Shown here: in pieces, positions 42,977 through 54,637 of the stretch
How the letters are laid out: the number at the start of each line of letters is the position of its first letter
How positions within the stretch are numbered: position 1 is the first letter of the stretch
NCBI GenBank assembly: GCA_963576565.1
Contig: OY755038.1
Location: forward strand, 135,425,348 to 135,489,347
DNA from: Aspidapion aeneum
Lineage: Eukaryota; Arthropoda; Insecta; Coleoptera; Brentidae
Direction: 5' to 3'
DNA length: 64,000 nucleotides
Notes under the pieces: model-generated
Seen by the model: the letters and a program-made list of their open reading frames with translations, nothing else
What the model was told of the DNA's origin: nothing
The model's database searches: none
Program-made: the position numbers and the translations under genes

Positions 42977-44450
42977 AATCATAACAAAAACATTTCATTT
43001 AAAAAAAGCCAAGTATGCGAAAATGGCATTCCGTAAAAAGAAGTGAGATAAAAGTAAAGCCAAGTTCTCCAATACAAATTTCAAAATGAAAGGTTTTTAC
43101 TACATTTTTTTACATTTGTTATGATTTTACTTTGTTATGATTTTACTTCTTTTTTAAAGAAATTGGATAATACTTAATTTTTAAAGTAGTAAAATATGCT
43201 GAATATTGTTCAAAAGTTTTGCAATGCCTTACTTAAATTTTTGAGGTTTTTTAATTTTTTTTTTCCATGGTTTTATCGTAGTTCCTATTAGCCTTCCAAA
43301 GCTCAGCTCTCTAGCGCTTCTGAAAGTGCACAATGTTACTTTTACATAACTTTACATGTATAGGGGAGGAAAATAAATTAAAATTGTCGTGTTTTTAAAT
43401 TTGGTCCTATAGTTTTATCATAGTTCCTATCAGTCTTCCAATGCTCAGCTCTCTAGCGTTTCTGGAAGTGGGTAATGTTACTTTTACATAACCTTACATT
43501 TATAGGGGAGGAGAGTAAATTAAAATATTGGACTTTTTAAATTTTTTTCCACGGTTTTATCATAATTTCTATTAGCATTCCAATGCTCAGCTCTCTAGCG
43601 TTTCTGGAAGTGGGCAATGTTAGTTTTATATAAATTTACATTTATAGGAGAGGGAAGTAAATTAAAATGTTGGTGTTTTTAAATTTTTTCATATAGTTTT
43701 ATCATATTGTCTTTTAGTCTTAAAAAGTTTAGGTCTCTAGCGTTTCTGGAAGTGGGCAGTGTTACTTTTACATAACTTTACATTTATTGGGGAAGGAAGT
43801 AAATCAGTATATTGGGGTGTTTTAATTTTTTTCTATAACTTTATCATAGTTACTATCGGTCTTCCAAAGCTCAGCTCTCTAGCATGTCTGGAAGTAGGCA
43901 ATGTTACTTTTACTTAACTTCACATTTATAGGGGAGGGAAGTAAATTAAAATTTTGGGGTTTTTTGATTTTTTTCTATAGTTTTATCATAGTTCCTATCA
44001 GTCTGCCAAAGCTCAACTCTCTAGCATTTCTGGAAGTGGGCGATGCTACTTTTACATAAGTTTAAATGTATAGGGGAGGGGAGTAAATTAAAATTTTGGG
44101 GTTTTTTGATTTTTTCCAGGGGTTTGGTCAAAATTTCTATCAGTCTGCCAAATTTCAGCTTTGTAGCATGTCTGGAAGTACAGTAGAATATTAATGATCT
44201 ATACATGAGTGAGTGAGTGAGTGGCAATTTCGACGTTTTTTGAAATCTCGTAACTCCTTTACTACTTTATGGAATTCCATGAAACTTGGAGGGGTTGTTA
44301 ACTCCATGGAGGTCTACGACTGTACAAAGTTTGAGATTCGTATCTTATTCCGAAGTAGAGTTTTAGGTAGGTCAAATATCGGCTGAAATGTTTCAAGAAA
44401 GATGGTTACGGCGCGCGATTTTGGCGAGGCACTGCCGTGCCCTCCGATAT
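42977..44450 (+). mobile_element. composite repeat, copy 2
   Basis: Same order of modules as copy 1 (3637-5137). The palindrome is reduced to its left arm (42980-43110) and a remnant of the right end. Seven tandem units of 142 bp follow, then the same unique tail and terminal hairpin (44426-44444) with a final GATAT. Having two copies makes both boundaries definable by comparison. Confidence 0.75.
43260..44205 (+). repeat. tandem array, seven 142-bp units (copy 2)
   Basis: CTCTCTAGC or a variant occurs at 43307, 43449, 43591, 43733, 43875, 44017 and 44159, every step exactly 142. Units are diverged in sequence but perfectly in register. Confidence 0.95.
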
Positions 44451-44454
44451 TAAT

Positions 44455-45432
44455 GTTCGAAAGCATAAACTTCGAAACTTCTTCAAACAGAAAATTATTT
44501 GAAAACATTTTCTTTGAACAAAAGATTGTTCGAAAACGTTTTCTTCGAAAGGAAAATTGTTCGAAAACATTTTCTTTGAACGGAAATGTGTTTTTTCTTC
44601 AAATGAAAATTTGTTCAAAAACATTTCTTTGAAAACAAATTTTGCGAGAAAAAAATTTTTAGACCTGGCTTGCCAAACTTAACATAACTCATATAGTTCG
44701 ACTAATGGGTTCTTTTTCTAACAATTTTTGGACACAAAAACTTCCCTAACTTCTTTCCTGGGATCCTAGAGTGTGTGAAACCAAACCGAACCAACCAAAA
44801 CCTATTTTCGAAAAATGATTTCCATAAATTAGCTTTTCGGTCCAGACTTTGGAAGGTTGAAATCGGTGTTACTCTAGCCTTTCTCAATTGAGCGCATCAG
44901 GGGGTATCTGGACCGGTTCGGATACGTTTGCGATCAATTGACAAGGTTTAGGAAAATAACAATTTCGAGCTTACAAAAGGAGGAAAGTAGACAAATTTTC
45001 AGACAGTTTAGGACCACGGGAAAGGAGTCAGGGTTTTTTTTTAAAAATATGTTAGAAAGACCTTGCCTTAGTCAAACTATATGAATTGTGTGAGATTTGG
45101 AAATCCAGGTCTAGAGCGTCTTTTTTCGAAAAGCTTGCTTTTGAAGAAAATGTTTTCTATTCGAAGAAAATGTTTTTGAACAACTGTTGCTTACGAACAA
45201 ATTTCCGTTCAAAGAAATGGTGTTCGAACAAATTTCCGTTTGAAAAAAATATTTACGAACAAATTTCCGAAGGAAGAAAATTTTTTCGAACAATTTTTCG
45301 TTTGACGAAATGGTTTTCGAACAAATTTCCGTTCAAAAAAAATGTTTGTGAACAAATTTCCATTAGAAGAAATTGTTTTCAAAAAAATTTTCGTTCGAAG
45401 AAAATGTTTTCGAACAAAGTTCTGCGATCCGT
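44455..45432. mobile_element. foldback-like element with tandem-repeat arms
   Basis: The left arm (about 44455-44715) has repeats of TTGTTCGAAAACATTTTCTT type. The right arm (about 45050-45432) has the complement (AAATGTTTTCGAACAAATTT), repeated many times. Inside these, further inverted matches continue: TAGACCTGG with CCAGGTCTA, and TCATATAGTTCGACTA with TAGTCAAACTATATGA. Inverted arms built of short tandem units are the layout of Drosophila FB elements. The middle (~330 bp) has no gene. It abuts the end of composite repeat copy 2. Confidence 0.75.
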
Positions 45433-45525
45433 CGTGTTGCTACCCAAAAATATACCTAGAGATGGTAAATGAAAATTCTTAGGCCTTAAGTTTTTATTGG
45501 ATGTTGATTTTTTTAAAATTTTCTA

Positions 45526-45560
45526 TGTGTGTGTGTGTGTGTGTGTGTGTACCTGTGTGT
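45526..45560. repeat. (TG)n microsatellite
   Basis: About 12 uninterrupted TG units, then ACC and three more. Confidence 0.95.
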
Positions 45561-45604
45561 CTCGTACTTCTACTTTGTTTTGCAATCATTACAGTGTAGC
45601 TACT

Positions 45605-45720
45605 TTTGATCTTTGTTTGAACCTTTTGTTTTTCAATCTTTTGTCTTTCGACCTTTTGTATTTTTGATCTTTTGTACTTGCCTTTTTGTATTTTGGACCT
45701 TTTGTACTTTCGACCTTTTC
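45605..45720. repeat. minisatellite, ~16-18-bp unit
   Basis: Six to seven imperfect copies of a GACCTTTTGTATTTTC-like unit. It creates a spurious frame with repeated FVF/FRPFVF words. Confidence 0.8.
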
Positions 45721-46505
45721 TTTACCGCCCACTTTTTTTTGAACACTAATAAAAATAACAGTAGGAATATTATAAACCTGGAGCCTATATTGTTTACCTT
45801 TAATCCCACGGCGAGAATTTACATGCCCGACCGGTTTATTTTTATATACTAAAAATAGTAATAATCATAAATAAACTAAACAACTAGGTATTAAACCACT
45901 TACATCGGTACTGCAGTTTTAGCATGTTAACCCCCAGTATATAATAAAACAGTGGGTAGTGATAGTTGTCATGACATTACATTAAACAAAAGTCAGTCAG
46001 ACGCTAACAAACAATGTGAAAAAAATATATTTATTTCATAACAAACTAAATAAGTTTAGTCGAGAAAAAGTTCGAATTACATTTCTCGAAGATGGAACAA
46101 ACAAGGGACCAAAGAATAAAGCCTATTCTTACTTTGAGATCTGCATGGAAAAGGCCACCAAAGAAAGCAGCTCTCAGTACCGAAAATAATGATGCAATAA
46201 ACAGAATTTCGAAAATTTCATCGAAAGGGTATTCCTGGTTTACATCCTGGAGAAGTCTAGAAAGTTAAATGATTCGTTTATATGGAAGCAACAAAATAAT
46301 CGTTATCATGTATATATCTTGATTCCTTTTTGTTTTTTGTATTATGATAAACTAAAATAATCCAAAAACATATTTTGCCGTTTTGGTTTTAAAGAAATTA
46401 CTTTTAATCACTGGGGACAAGAAATACTACCTTAGCCCATGAAAAAAGCGATTAAACGTACACTTTTATTCCCTAGACAGCATAAATAAATTTATTAAAT
46501 GATAC
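45721..46505. other. AT-rich stretch, one short frame
   Basis: Apart from the 58-codon frame at 46092-46268, nothing is supported. The right edge GATAC (46501-46505) is the left target duplication of BEL #3. Confidence 0.6.
46092..46268 (+). CDS. short hypothetical ORF, 58 codons
   Basis: ATG in fair context (GAAGATGG). The peptide is basic and of balanced composition (MEQTRDQRIKPILTLRSAWK, then RPPKKAAL and SWFTSWRSLES), unlike translation of AT-rich noise. I recognise no family. Could be a piece of a transposon ORF or an exon; expression is unproven. Confidence 0.25.
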   Translation: MEQTRDQRIKPILTLRSAWKRPPKKAALSTENNDAINRISKISSKGYSWFTSWRSLES

Positions 46506-46918
46506 TGTGCGTGCAAGGGCTGAAAAATAACGGAATTTCCTTCGATAGGTCGCCGGTATTGGCTTCACAAGCACATTTAAAAATAATTGTCGATATTGAC
46601 GATTGAAAATGGAAAGTTACGATACATATGGAATTTTATATGAAAAGGCACCTACCTCGGACTCTCTTGCAGCTCCAGTCGACGTTTAAACGTCCAGTTT
46701 TTTCACCTCAAATTCACTTTTTTCGGGAACGTGATTTTGCTAGTGTCTTGTTGTGACGGTGGTTCTTTGCGCACTCATCGCGGCGCTGCTTGTCTTCCAC
46801 GTGTCCGGTGCCGTGAAACCCCATATGCATATTTTAGAGCGCGAAAATTTAAACTATTTTAAACGCGCAGAAAAGGAAAAGAAAATGAAAATTAGGAAAT
46901 TTCTTGCTTGCACCAACA
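46506..46918 (-). repeat. BEL #3 3' LTR
   Basis: 413 bp, paired with 53186-53598. It contains a 96-codon frame on the opposite strand that is also present in the other LTR; this is shadow coding. Confidence 0.96.
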
Positions 46919-46947
46919 TTTTCCGGCCGCCAAAACACGTGTGTTTT
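46919..46947 (-). promoter_or_regulatory. BEL #3 purine-rich tract and palindrome
   Basis: On the coding strand the LTR is preceded by GGCGGCCGGAAAA. Before that comes AAAACAC-GT-GTGTTTT (46932-46947), as in BEL #2. Confidence 0.65.
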
Positions 46948-47115
46948 TACTTAATTGAGAAAAGGAAAGGAAAAAAAAATAATATTCGCCTATTAGCAAT
47001 TAAACGATACAATTTAACATTAACCCAAATATGCATTAGATAATGCATGTAAATTAAAATTAAAAGAAAAGAAAAAATACTTAGAAAAAATTAAGAAAGA
47101 AAAGAAAATTTTGCC

Positions 47116-50100
47116 TTATGCGTCGGGCATAGGCAAATGACATAGTTTCACTACTGGTCGACGATATGTTCCTGTAGCTGTTTTAACGGTCACAACACGA
47201 ATATGACCGTCTGAGCCAGGGTGTACGTCGACAATTCGCCCAACAGCCCATTGCAATGGCGGTTTTTGTTCATTTTTTACCACGACTAAAGTATTTAGTT
47301 TAATATTGTTAGAAGCCTCTGTCCATTTAGAACGCTGTTGCAAGGTGTTTAGGTACTCCAAGTTCCAGCGTTTCCAAAAATCGGACTGGAGCCTTTGTAC
47401 CAGCTGCCAGCGGGACAGGGTGTTCTACTTGGAATCAGAAAAATCGGGTTCTGGTACGGAATCCAACGGTTCTAGGGTAAGAAAATGACCAGGGGTCAGT
47501 GGAATAAAGTCATTCGGATCCATACTTTGGGCATACAGAGGCCGGCTGTTTAGTATGGATTCGACCTGACACAAAAAAGTAAAAAACTCTTCATAGGTTA
47601 ACCGTTGCTCACCTATTACACGTTTTAAATTTGCCTTGGTGGATTTAACTCCTGCCTCAGCTAGTCCGTTTAGGTGCGGACTACCAGGACTTGAAAAATG
47701 CCAGGTAATTTTTAGACTGTGACATGCTTCCTGGGAGTACTGTTTGAGTAAACGATCAGCTCCCAAGAACGCGCTACCACAATCTGAGTAAATGTCAGAG
47801 ATTCTTCCTCTTCTTGCCACAAATCTCTTAAAAGCCGCAAGAAAGGTAGGGGTGGAAATATCGGAGGTAAGTTCTAGGTGAACTGCCTTTGTTGCGGAGC
47901 AGACTAAGACAAGAATATAACCTTTGGATACCTTTGCACCTCGGTACTTTCCCATTGTAATTGGTAAGGGACCACAATAATCTATGGCAACATGTGAAAA
48001 TGCCTTTACTTGAGAGATGCGTTGAGCAGGCAAGTTGCCCATGATTTGTACGGAAGGTTTAGGATTTAATCGATAGCATAAAATGCAATGAGAAGTTATA
48101 CTCTCGATTGCATAGTGAGGGGAAAGGATCCAAAATTGTTGTCTCAAGAGGTAATGCAACGTTTTTTGACCGGGATGACAGTACCTTTTGTGAGTGTACT
48201 CAATGACAAGTTGAGTAAGACGGTGAGAACGTGGTAAAAGTAAAGGGTGTTTTGCTGAATAAGAGAGTTCGGAAGAATGTGGTAATCGACCCCCCACTCT
48301 TAAGCAGCCTTGTGCATCTAAAAAAAGTGAAAGTTTACGAAACTGTTTAGGAAGTAGCTTTGCGTCATTCAAACGTGAAATGAGATCAGCAAAGATGGAA
48401 CGTTGAACATGCCGAACGAGAACAATAAGAGAATGTTGAAGTTCTACTTCGGTAATATTTTCGTTAGGATATTTAGATTTCTTTTCGGTAAGGCGAAAAA
48501 TATAGGAAATTATGCGTTGAATTTTCTCTAGGGAAGAGTAACAAGAAAGAAAAGTATCAAGCATGTGTGGTTCAACTGTGCATGTTTGAAATACTGATTT
48601 GCGCTCTTCCAGAATAACCTCGTTTTCCGGAGGGTCTGGACAGCGAAAATCATCAGGCCAGCTCTCTTTTGGTAGCCTAAGAAAACAAGGACCTTCCCAA
48701 TACAAGTCATGTTTGACAAGTTGATTAGGCATAAGACCGCGCGAAGCACAGTCGGCTGGATTTAGCGCTGATGGAATATATTTCCAGGCCGTCGGAGAAA
48801 TGGTTTCTTGAATGTGAGAGATACGGTTTGCCACAAACGTTTTAAACCTGTGAGGTGAAGCCGCCAACCAGCATAGAACCACTTGGGAATCACACCATGC
48901 ACAGATTTGGTTGAAGTTAAGAATATCTGAATAAGTGTTTTGAATAAAGGAAATTAGGTCGCAAAGTAAAGTGGCACCAAGAAGCTCCAGTCGCGGAAGA
49001 CTGACTGTTTTCACTGGTACGACCTTAGATTTGGCCATTACAAGAAAGGTATGGATTTCTCCGGAAACTGACTCCATTCTGAAATAGACCGTAGCCGCGT
49101 AACCTATCATAGAGGCGTCTGAAAAGCCGTGAAGTTCAATGCTACGTGGTTGATCAATGGAAAGGCGTCTAGGTAAATGAATATTTGAAAGATTTGGAAG
49201 TTCGGTTCGAAATTGATTCCAAACATTTACGATATGCGGAGGAGGCTGAGAATCCCAGTCCAGCTTCTCCTTCCACAGATCTTGCATGAGATGCTTAGCA
49301 AGTAAAGAAACGGGAGAACAGAAACCTAAGGGATCAAAAATTTTCATGATTTGAGATAAGATACCTCGCTTGGTGCATGGTTTATCTTCTGGTACGACCA
49401 AGTAGGTAAACGAATCTGAGATAGGATTCCATTGGAGACCCAATATTTTTACAAAATTAGGTTCGGATTTGTCGAAATGAATGGACATTTGTGTTTCTGA
49501 TTCTGAGAATGAGGAGAGAAGTTCCGGACTGTTGCTCGCCCATTTTTTAAGTTCAAACCCTCCTAGGCGCAACAGGGAGATTAACTCCGACTGAAGTTCT
49601 TTGGCAGAGGCCACAGAATCCTGCCCAGTGAGCACGTCGTCGACGTAAATGTCTTTAAGAAGCACCTTGGAAGCATTAGGATACCTTTCAGACTCAAGTT
49701 TAGCTAGTTCTTGTATAGTACGAATAGCTAAGTAAGGTGATGACTTAAGTCCATAAACAACTGTTCTTAAGGAGTAGGTTTGGACAGGATCATCCTCAGA
49801 AAATCTCCATAGAATATTTTGATAACGCGTGTGCTCAGGAATAATTAAAATCTGTCGGAACATTTTTACTATGTCAGTAACAAAGGCTATAGCATGAATT
49901 CGAAAATTAAGTAAAATTTCACGGACATCATTTTGCAGTTTAGGACCTGCGCACAACGTCTCGTTGAGTGAGACACCTCTGGGACTACGTTGAGACCCAT
50001 CAAAGACCACTCTTATCTTCCCAGTGTTCCAGACACTGTGATGAGGGATAAAGTAGGAATTATCCAAGACATCTTTAGATATAGGCGTAGGAATAGGTAT

Positions 50101-52437
50101 CATGTGACCAGTGTCTAAATAATCTTGCATAAAATCTTTGTAAGCTTGATAATTAGCTGAGTCTTTGAGAAGTCTAGCTTCCTGAAGCTTGAAACGTTTT
50201 AAAGCGATTGGATAGGTGTCACCCAACTGGGGTTCTAAGTTTATGAAAGGTAATGGAACGACGAATCTACCTGATTCGTTGCGTGAAACTGATTGTGAAA
50301 ATAATTTTTCGCACATAATATCCTCAGGACTGTGATGAACCTTATGTGGAACCTGCTCTATCTCCCAGAAGCGCTCTAGGCAGATATCCAGAGATGGTTC
50401 GATGGAAGTGTAACAGCTTATGAGTGATTGTGGATTCTGTTGCTTTGAAGTTTCAACTTTACCAATCAGCACATAGCCAAAGATGCTATTAAAAGCACTA
50501 GGTTGTCCACGCTCTCCGTGGATAACTCCCTCTTGTAAGAGATGCGGAAAAAGTTCACAACCTACTAGGACATCAATGGAACTTGGTATATGGAAGTTTT
50601 GATCAGAAAGTTTGATATTGCGAATGTGATTCCACTTGCTCGAGTCGACAGCGCAAGAAGGAATCTCTGTACAAAGTTTTGGAAGTACTAAAGCCTCAAA
50701 ATCAAAGGTAGGTCCCGCTTGACCTTGAGGATTGATAAGACATTTCGTCTTACCTTTGGTATTGGAAGATGTCATTTGATTTAAGCCTTGAATAGAAGTA
50801 GAAAAGAAGCTTTTCGAAAGTCCTAAACGATTTAGACATTTTTCTGAAATAAAGTTTGCCTCTAAGGCAGAATCGAGTAAGATACGAACTGGTTGGTAAT
50901 GTCCCCTTGAGTCTAACATGTCAGCTACAACGGTAGAAAGTAGAAAAGTGGAATTTTTGGAAATCATTGTCGCATGACAGTTTGTGGAATGGCTTCCTGA
51001 CATAGGGGTGCTATTGGAATTGGAAAGTGGAGTATTAACGTTCTCTGGAGGATAAGAATCAACACTCACAGAGGGCGCTACTGGTTGTGGAACGTGAAGA
51101 AGACTGTGGTGCCTAGCTCCACACGTAAAGCAGTTGTAGGAAGAGGGGCAATTCACGGTCTGGTGAGCAAAATGTAAGCAATTTTGACATAGATTCACCT
51201 GCCGAACATAACCCATCCTTTCCTGTGGACTTTTGTTTTGAAATTCGATACATTTCGATAATGCGTGATTCGAAGAACATAGGTAGCATTTTATTTTTGG
51301 ATTAAAAGTTCTGTTCTGATTATTTTGTATTTGAGGGTTGCTGCGTTGATTGCTATTTTGTAAAGTATTTTGTTGATTTCTTGAATTTGAACTTTGATTT
51401 GAAATAGTTGTATTGAAAGCAAAAGGTGAATTAAAATTATTAAAACTGTTTCTCTGAAAACTGTTCTGTTGAGAATTACGCGTAGTTTGAGGTTGTCTAG
51501 GGGTTTGATTTTGCCTACTAAAACTGGGCATTTGCACTACAGATTCGAGCGCAACGCAATGATTTTCTATAAACGTGTAAAGATCAGTGTAGGACGGAAT
51601 TTCTGAATTGTTTTTCTCTCTACTATAGTAAAGTTCGAAATCAGTCCTCATCTTGACTTCAAGTTTTGAGAGCATCATGTTAAAAGTAAGAAAGTCCCAT
51701 TCTTTTGTAGGAAAACCAAGCTCATTTAAGATGGCTAGATTCTCAGAAAATGTATCCAACATGGAACGTAATTCTTTCCCAGAACTGGACTTAGTTGAAA
51801 GAAAGTTAATAGCATTCAAAGCGGTAGTAGCAATAATTCGTTTATTTTGATACCTCTTTACTAAGGTTTCATACGCAATGTGATAATTGCTATCTGCGAG
51901 GGGAATGGTTTTTACTAGAGAAAGGGCTTCATTCAGAACAGAACTCCGCAATTGTTGAAATTTCTCTATATCACTTAAATCAGAATTTTGATGTACCATG
52001 ACTTTAAATAAGTCAAACCAGTGTTGCCAGTCTTTATAATTACCATTGAAAATTGGCAACCGTGGTTGTGGAAATGATCTTGTATTTGACCTCTGAGCAA
52101 TATTTTGTTGGTTAGGGTTGCCTACGTAATTGACAGGGTTGGCCCTAAAAAGGTCGTAGTAAATACCCTTACATTCATAATAAAGGTTGTCAAAGTCTTT
52201 TCTAGTTTTATCCTGCTCGTCAAATGAAAGTTTAAACTCTTCGAGAGAGCCAATAATTTGGTTATGAAAATTATAGAATTGAGCATGACATTCTTCGACG
52301 TCTTCATATCTGGATTTAAACAAAAAGTGAAACGCTGTATCCGACTTCGCTTTCAAAGCTACCTCGTGAGCTTCCGCCATTTGGTTGAAGCTCAAAAGCC
52401 TTTTGTCGCAAAGTTTTTTCTGTTTTTGCGTAGACAT
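47116..52437 (-). pseudogene. BEL/Pao Gag-Pol polyprotein with one amber stop
   Basis: The frame from ATG at 52437 runs 1670 codons to a TAG at 47425-47427. It continues in the same frame for about 100 more codons to 47116. BEL #2 has a leucine at the stop position (SDLKLNTLSRWQL), so a single base change explains it. Domains: Gag with an Asn/Gln-rich stretch (~305-380), knuckles CYLCSSNHALSKC, CQNCLHFAHQTVNC and CFTCGARHH (~384-445); protease LLDSALEANF (~520); RT with RVVFDGS, FVTDIVKMF and YVDD (~931); RNase H HGFSDAS (~1103); integrase with zinc site, ATKAVHLELTS and YSDCGSAF. The lost tail is the integrase C-terminal domain. Without read-through the copy is probably inactive. Confidence 0.95.
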
Positions 52438-53185
52438 TTTTGTTTTTGAAAGTTAATTTGGTTTTAAAATTACCCAAAAAAATGCTTAAAATATAGCTTA
52501 AAATATAACCCGAATTTTAGCAAAAATTAAACAATTTTATTATTTTAATTTTATTAACTTTTTTCGAAAATTTTGAAATGAAATGTTTGTAAGTTTGTCT
52601 GTATGTTATTATTTGAACATATCCTTAAAAAAAACTTTTATGTCTCACCAAGGATTGAACCCCGCACCTCCCGATTCCAAATCGCACACTCTGTGCATAC
52701 GACTAGCGGTCCCGTCTGAAAGTTTCTAAGAAACCTCGGTATTCAAAGAAACAACGCGCGCAACGTGAGACCTTGGTGACGGCGACACTTGCACCTGCGC
52801 GTTAACGCGACACCTGTAAAATCGATAATTAAAGGAATTTAGATGGAAGAACCGCCTTAAATTTTCAGTTTCGGCGTATTGACGCCACTTTTACTGAAAA
52901 TGTAATGAACAAAGCGATCAACTTTCTTTGATGAACTAGTAAACTATACGAAATATGTGCATTGGCTATAGCTATTTTTGAACGGTAATAAACACTTCGA
53001 TCAACTTTGAAGGAACATATCACCAACGGGTGGTCAAACAATATGGTCTGTTTCGAATTGAAATTGAAATAAATTTTGAAATTTGAAATAGAAAATAGAA
53101 ATTTGGAATTTTTGTAGGAAATTGGTGAAACACAGGAGTCTAGGTAGTTTGGAACACTAATAATTTGGGTCGAAGGGCCATTAAA
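52438..53185 (-). promoter_or_regulatory. BEL #3 leader with tRNA-like segment and primer site
   Basis: The coding strand has TGGCCCTTCGACCCAAAT (53163-53180) 5 bases inside the LTR. About 52645-52715 reads like a degenerate tRNA: CTAGTCGTATGC, an arm GCGATTTGGAATCGG with a TTTGGAA loop, and GGGGTTCAATCC (box-B-like). Stems pair imperfectly, so it is tRNA-derived rather than a functional tRNA gene. Confidence 0.55.
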
Positions 53186-53598
53186 TGTGCGTGCAAGGGC
53201 TGAAAAATAACGGAATTTCCTTCGATAGGTCGCCGGTATTGGCTTCACAAGCACATTTAAAAATAATTGTCGATATTGACGATTGATAATGGAAAGTTAC
53301 GATACATATGGAATTTTATATAAAAAGGCACCTACCTCGGACTCTCTTGCAGCTCCAGTCGACGTTTAAACGTCCAGTTTTTTCACCTCAAATTCACTTT
53401 TTTCGGGAACGTGATTTTGCTAGTGTCTTGTTGTGACGGTGGTTCTTTGCGCACTCATCGCGGCGCTGCTTGTCTTCCACGTGTCCGGTGCCGTGAAACC
53501 CCATATGCATATTTTAGAGCGCGAAAATTTAAACCATTTTAAATGCGCAGAAAAGGAAAAGAAAATGAAAATTAGGAAATTTCTTGCTTGCACCAACA
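53186..53598 (-). repeat. BEL #3 5' LTR
   Basis: 413 bp; four visible differences from 46506-46918. Followed by the second GATAC. Confidence 0.96.
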
Positions 53599-53603
53599 GA
53601 TAC

Positions 53604-54163
53604 AAAACCCAACATAATAGTTTTCTATATTTTTGGTTTCTTGCGCTGTGTGGGTCCTAACACAGGGTCCTAATAAATATTGAAATCATAAAAAATTTTG
53701 TTTTTTAGGTTTGTTTATTTGGACAGTCAAATTTATATACCGGGTGTGACGTATAGTTCTTTACGTAACATTTGTAAACCATTTAATTTTTTTGAACATA
53801 AATAAAGCTACGCTCCTGACAGTGTCAGATTTGCGTTTTTCGTAAATTAGGTTATGTTTGGTGTCGCTACCCCTGGAGACGCCAGGCTTCCTGGATGCAG
53901 TGACCCTAACCGTCAGCCCTGTTATAAAAATATTATGGACAGAGTTCTGTGCTGTCGCAATATATATTAACCCCTACCCTTGGTATATTTTGACCATTTG
54001 TTTTGATTATGACTGACATTGACCTTGGCAAAATATGACGGTGATGTAATTCCATTTTACATTATTTGTTTGTGGATGCAGTTTTTCGTTAGTTTTCGAC
54101 TTTTTAGCTTATATTTTATGGTGTTTTCTGCTAAATTACGGCCAATCGGTATTTTGAGCGTTT
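53604..54163. other. non-coding upstream of THAP fragment
   Basis: Contains a GC-richer patch (about 53860-53930) with GGAGACGCCAGGCTTCCTGG, a small inverted repeat. No gene recognised; could be promoter or 5' UTR of the THAP locus if that is a real gene. Confidence 0.4.
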
Positions 54164-54166
54164 TGA

Positions 54167-54421
54167 CGGGGGTTCGATCCATCGCTTAAAAAATTGAAAA
54201 GAAAACAATGTTGTGTTCGTGGGTGCGAAGACTATGTTAGCAAGCGCCATCGCTCTCCGAAACGGAACCCCAAGCTATTTGATGAGTGGCTAAAAATACT
54301 TCGGCCTAAAAACTGGCTAACTTTGACGAAAGACGAAATTTACGTTAAATATATAGTGTGTGATGGACACTTTGATCCAGGACAGAGTTTTAAATGTTTA
54401 GTTTTAAAATTTAATATTTAG
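54167..54421 (+). pseudogene. THAP zinc-finger domain exon or fragment
   Basis: The open frame from a stop at 54164 to TAG at 54419-54421 has no ATG. It carries a good THAP signature: CCVRGC (first zinc ligands), KRHRSPKRNPKLFDEW (the basic HRFPK-like and NP..W elements), ILRPKNW, and IVCDGHFDPGQSF (last ligands, C-x2-H-F). THAP domains bind DNA in host regulators and in P-element-type transposases. It may be a first coding exon whose ATG exon lies elsewhere, or a decayed copy. No downstream exon was recognised, and a MITE sits 4 bases after the stop. Confidence 0.75.
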
Positions 54422-54425
54422 AAAA

Positions 54426-54604
54426 CAAGCGCGGATCTAGGTCAAAATCTAGGGGGGGTTATAATGGACAATATTTTTTTTACTAATTTTTTTTTCTAGG
54501 GGGGGAGGTAATTTTCCTGTTTTCCCTTTAATTATTAATAAAAAGTACATATTTTTTATACTAGGGGGGTAATTACCACGTTACCCCCCTTAAATCCGCG
54601 CTTG
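54426..54604. mobile_element. 179-bp MITE with G-rich subterminal repeats
   Basis: The inverted ends share CAAGCGCGGAT (54426-54436 and 54594-54604), followed inside by runs of 6-7 G or C. GAAAA lies on both sides (54421-54425 and 54605-54609), a likely 5-bp duplication. No coding capacity. Confidence 0.8.
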
Positions 54605-54637
54605 GAAAAACATAGTTTATTTCACTATATCTATATA

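Larger units (their letters stand above)
46506..53598 (-). mobile_element. BEL/Pao retrotransposon #3, nearly intact
   Basis: 413-bp LTRs (46506-46918, 53186-53598) start TGTGCGTGC and end CACCAACA on the plus strand; by eye they differ at four bases. The 5-bp duplication GATAC is on both sides (46501-46505 and 53599-53603). Coding strand minus. One long Gag-Pol frame has a single amber stop near its end. Same family as BEL #2 by protein and by LTR end sequence. Confidence 0.97.

Noticed and set aside
46753..47043. 96-codon frame in the BEL #3 LTR
   Set aside because: The start is duplicated in the other LTR (53433) and runs antisense to the element; it is LTR sequence, not a gene.
52645..52715. 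Functional tRNA gene in the BEL #3 leader
   Set aside because: Box-like words are present but acceptor and T stems do not pair properly; treated as a tRNA-derived relic.
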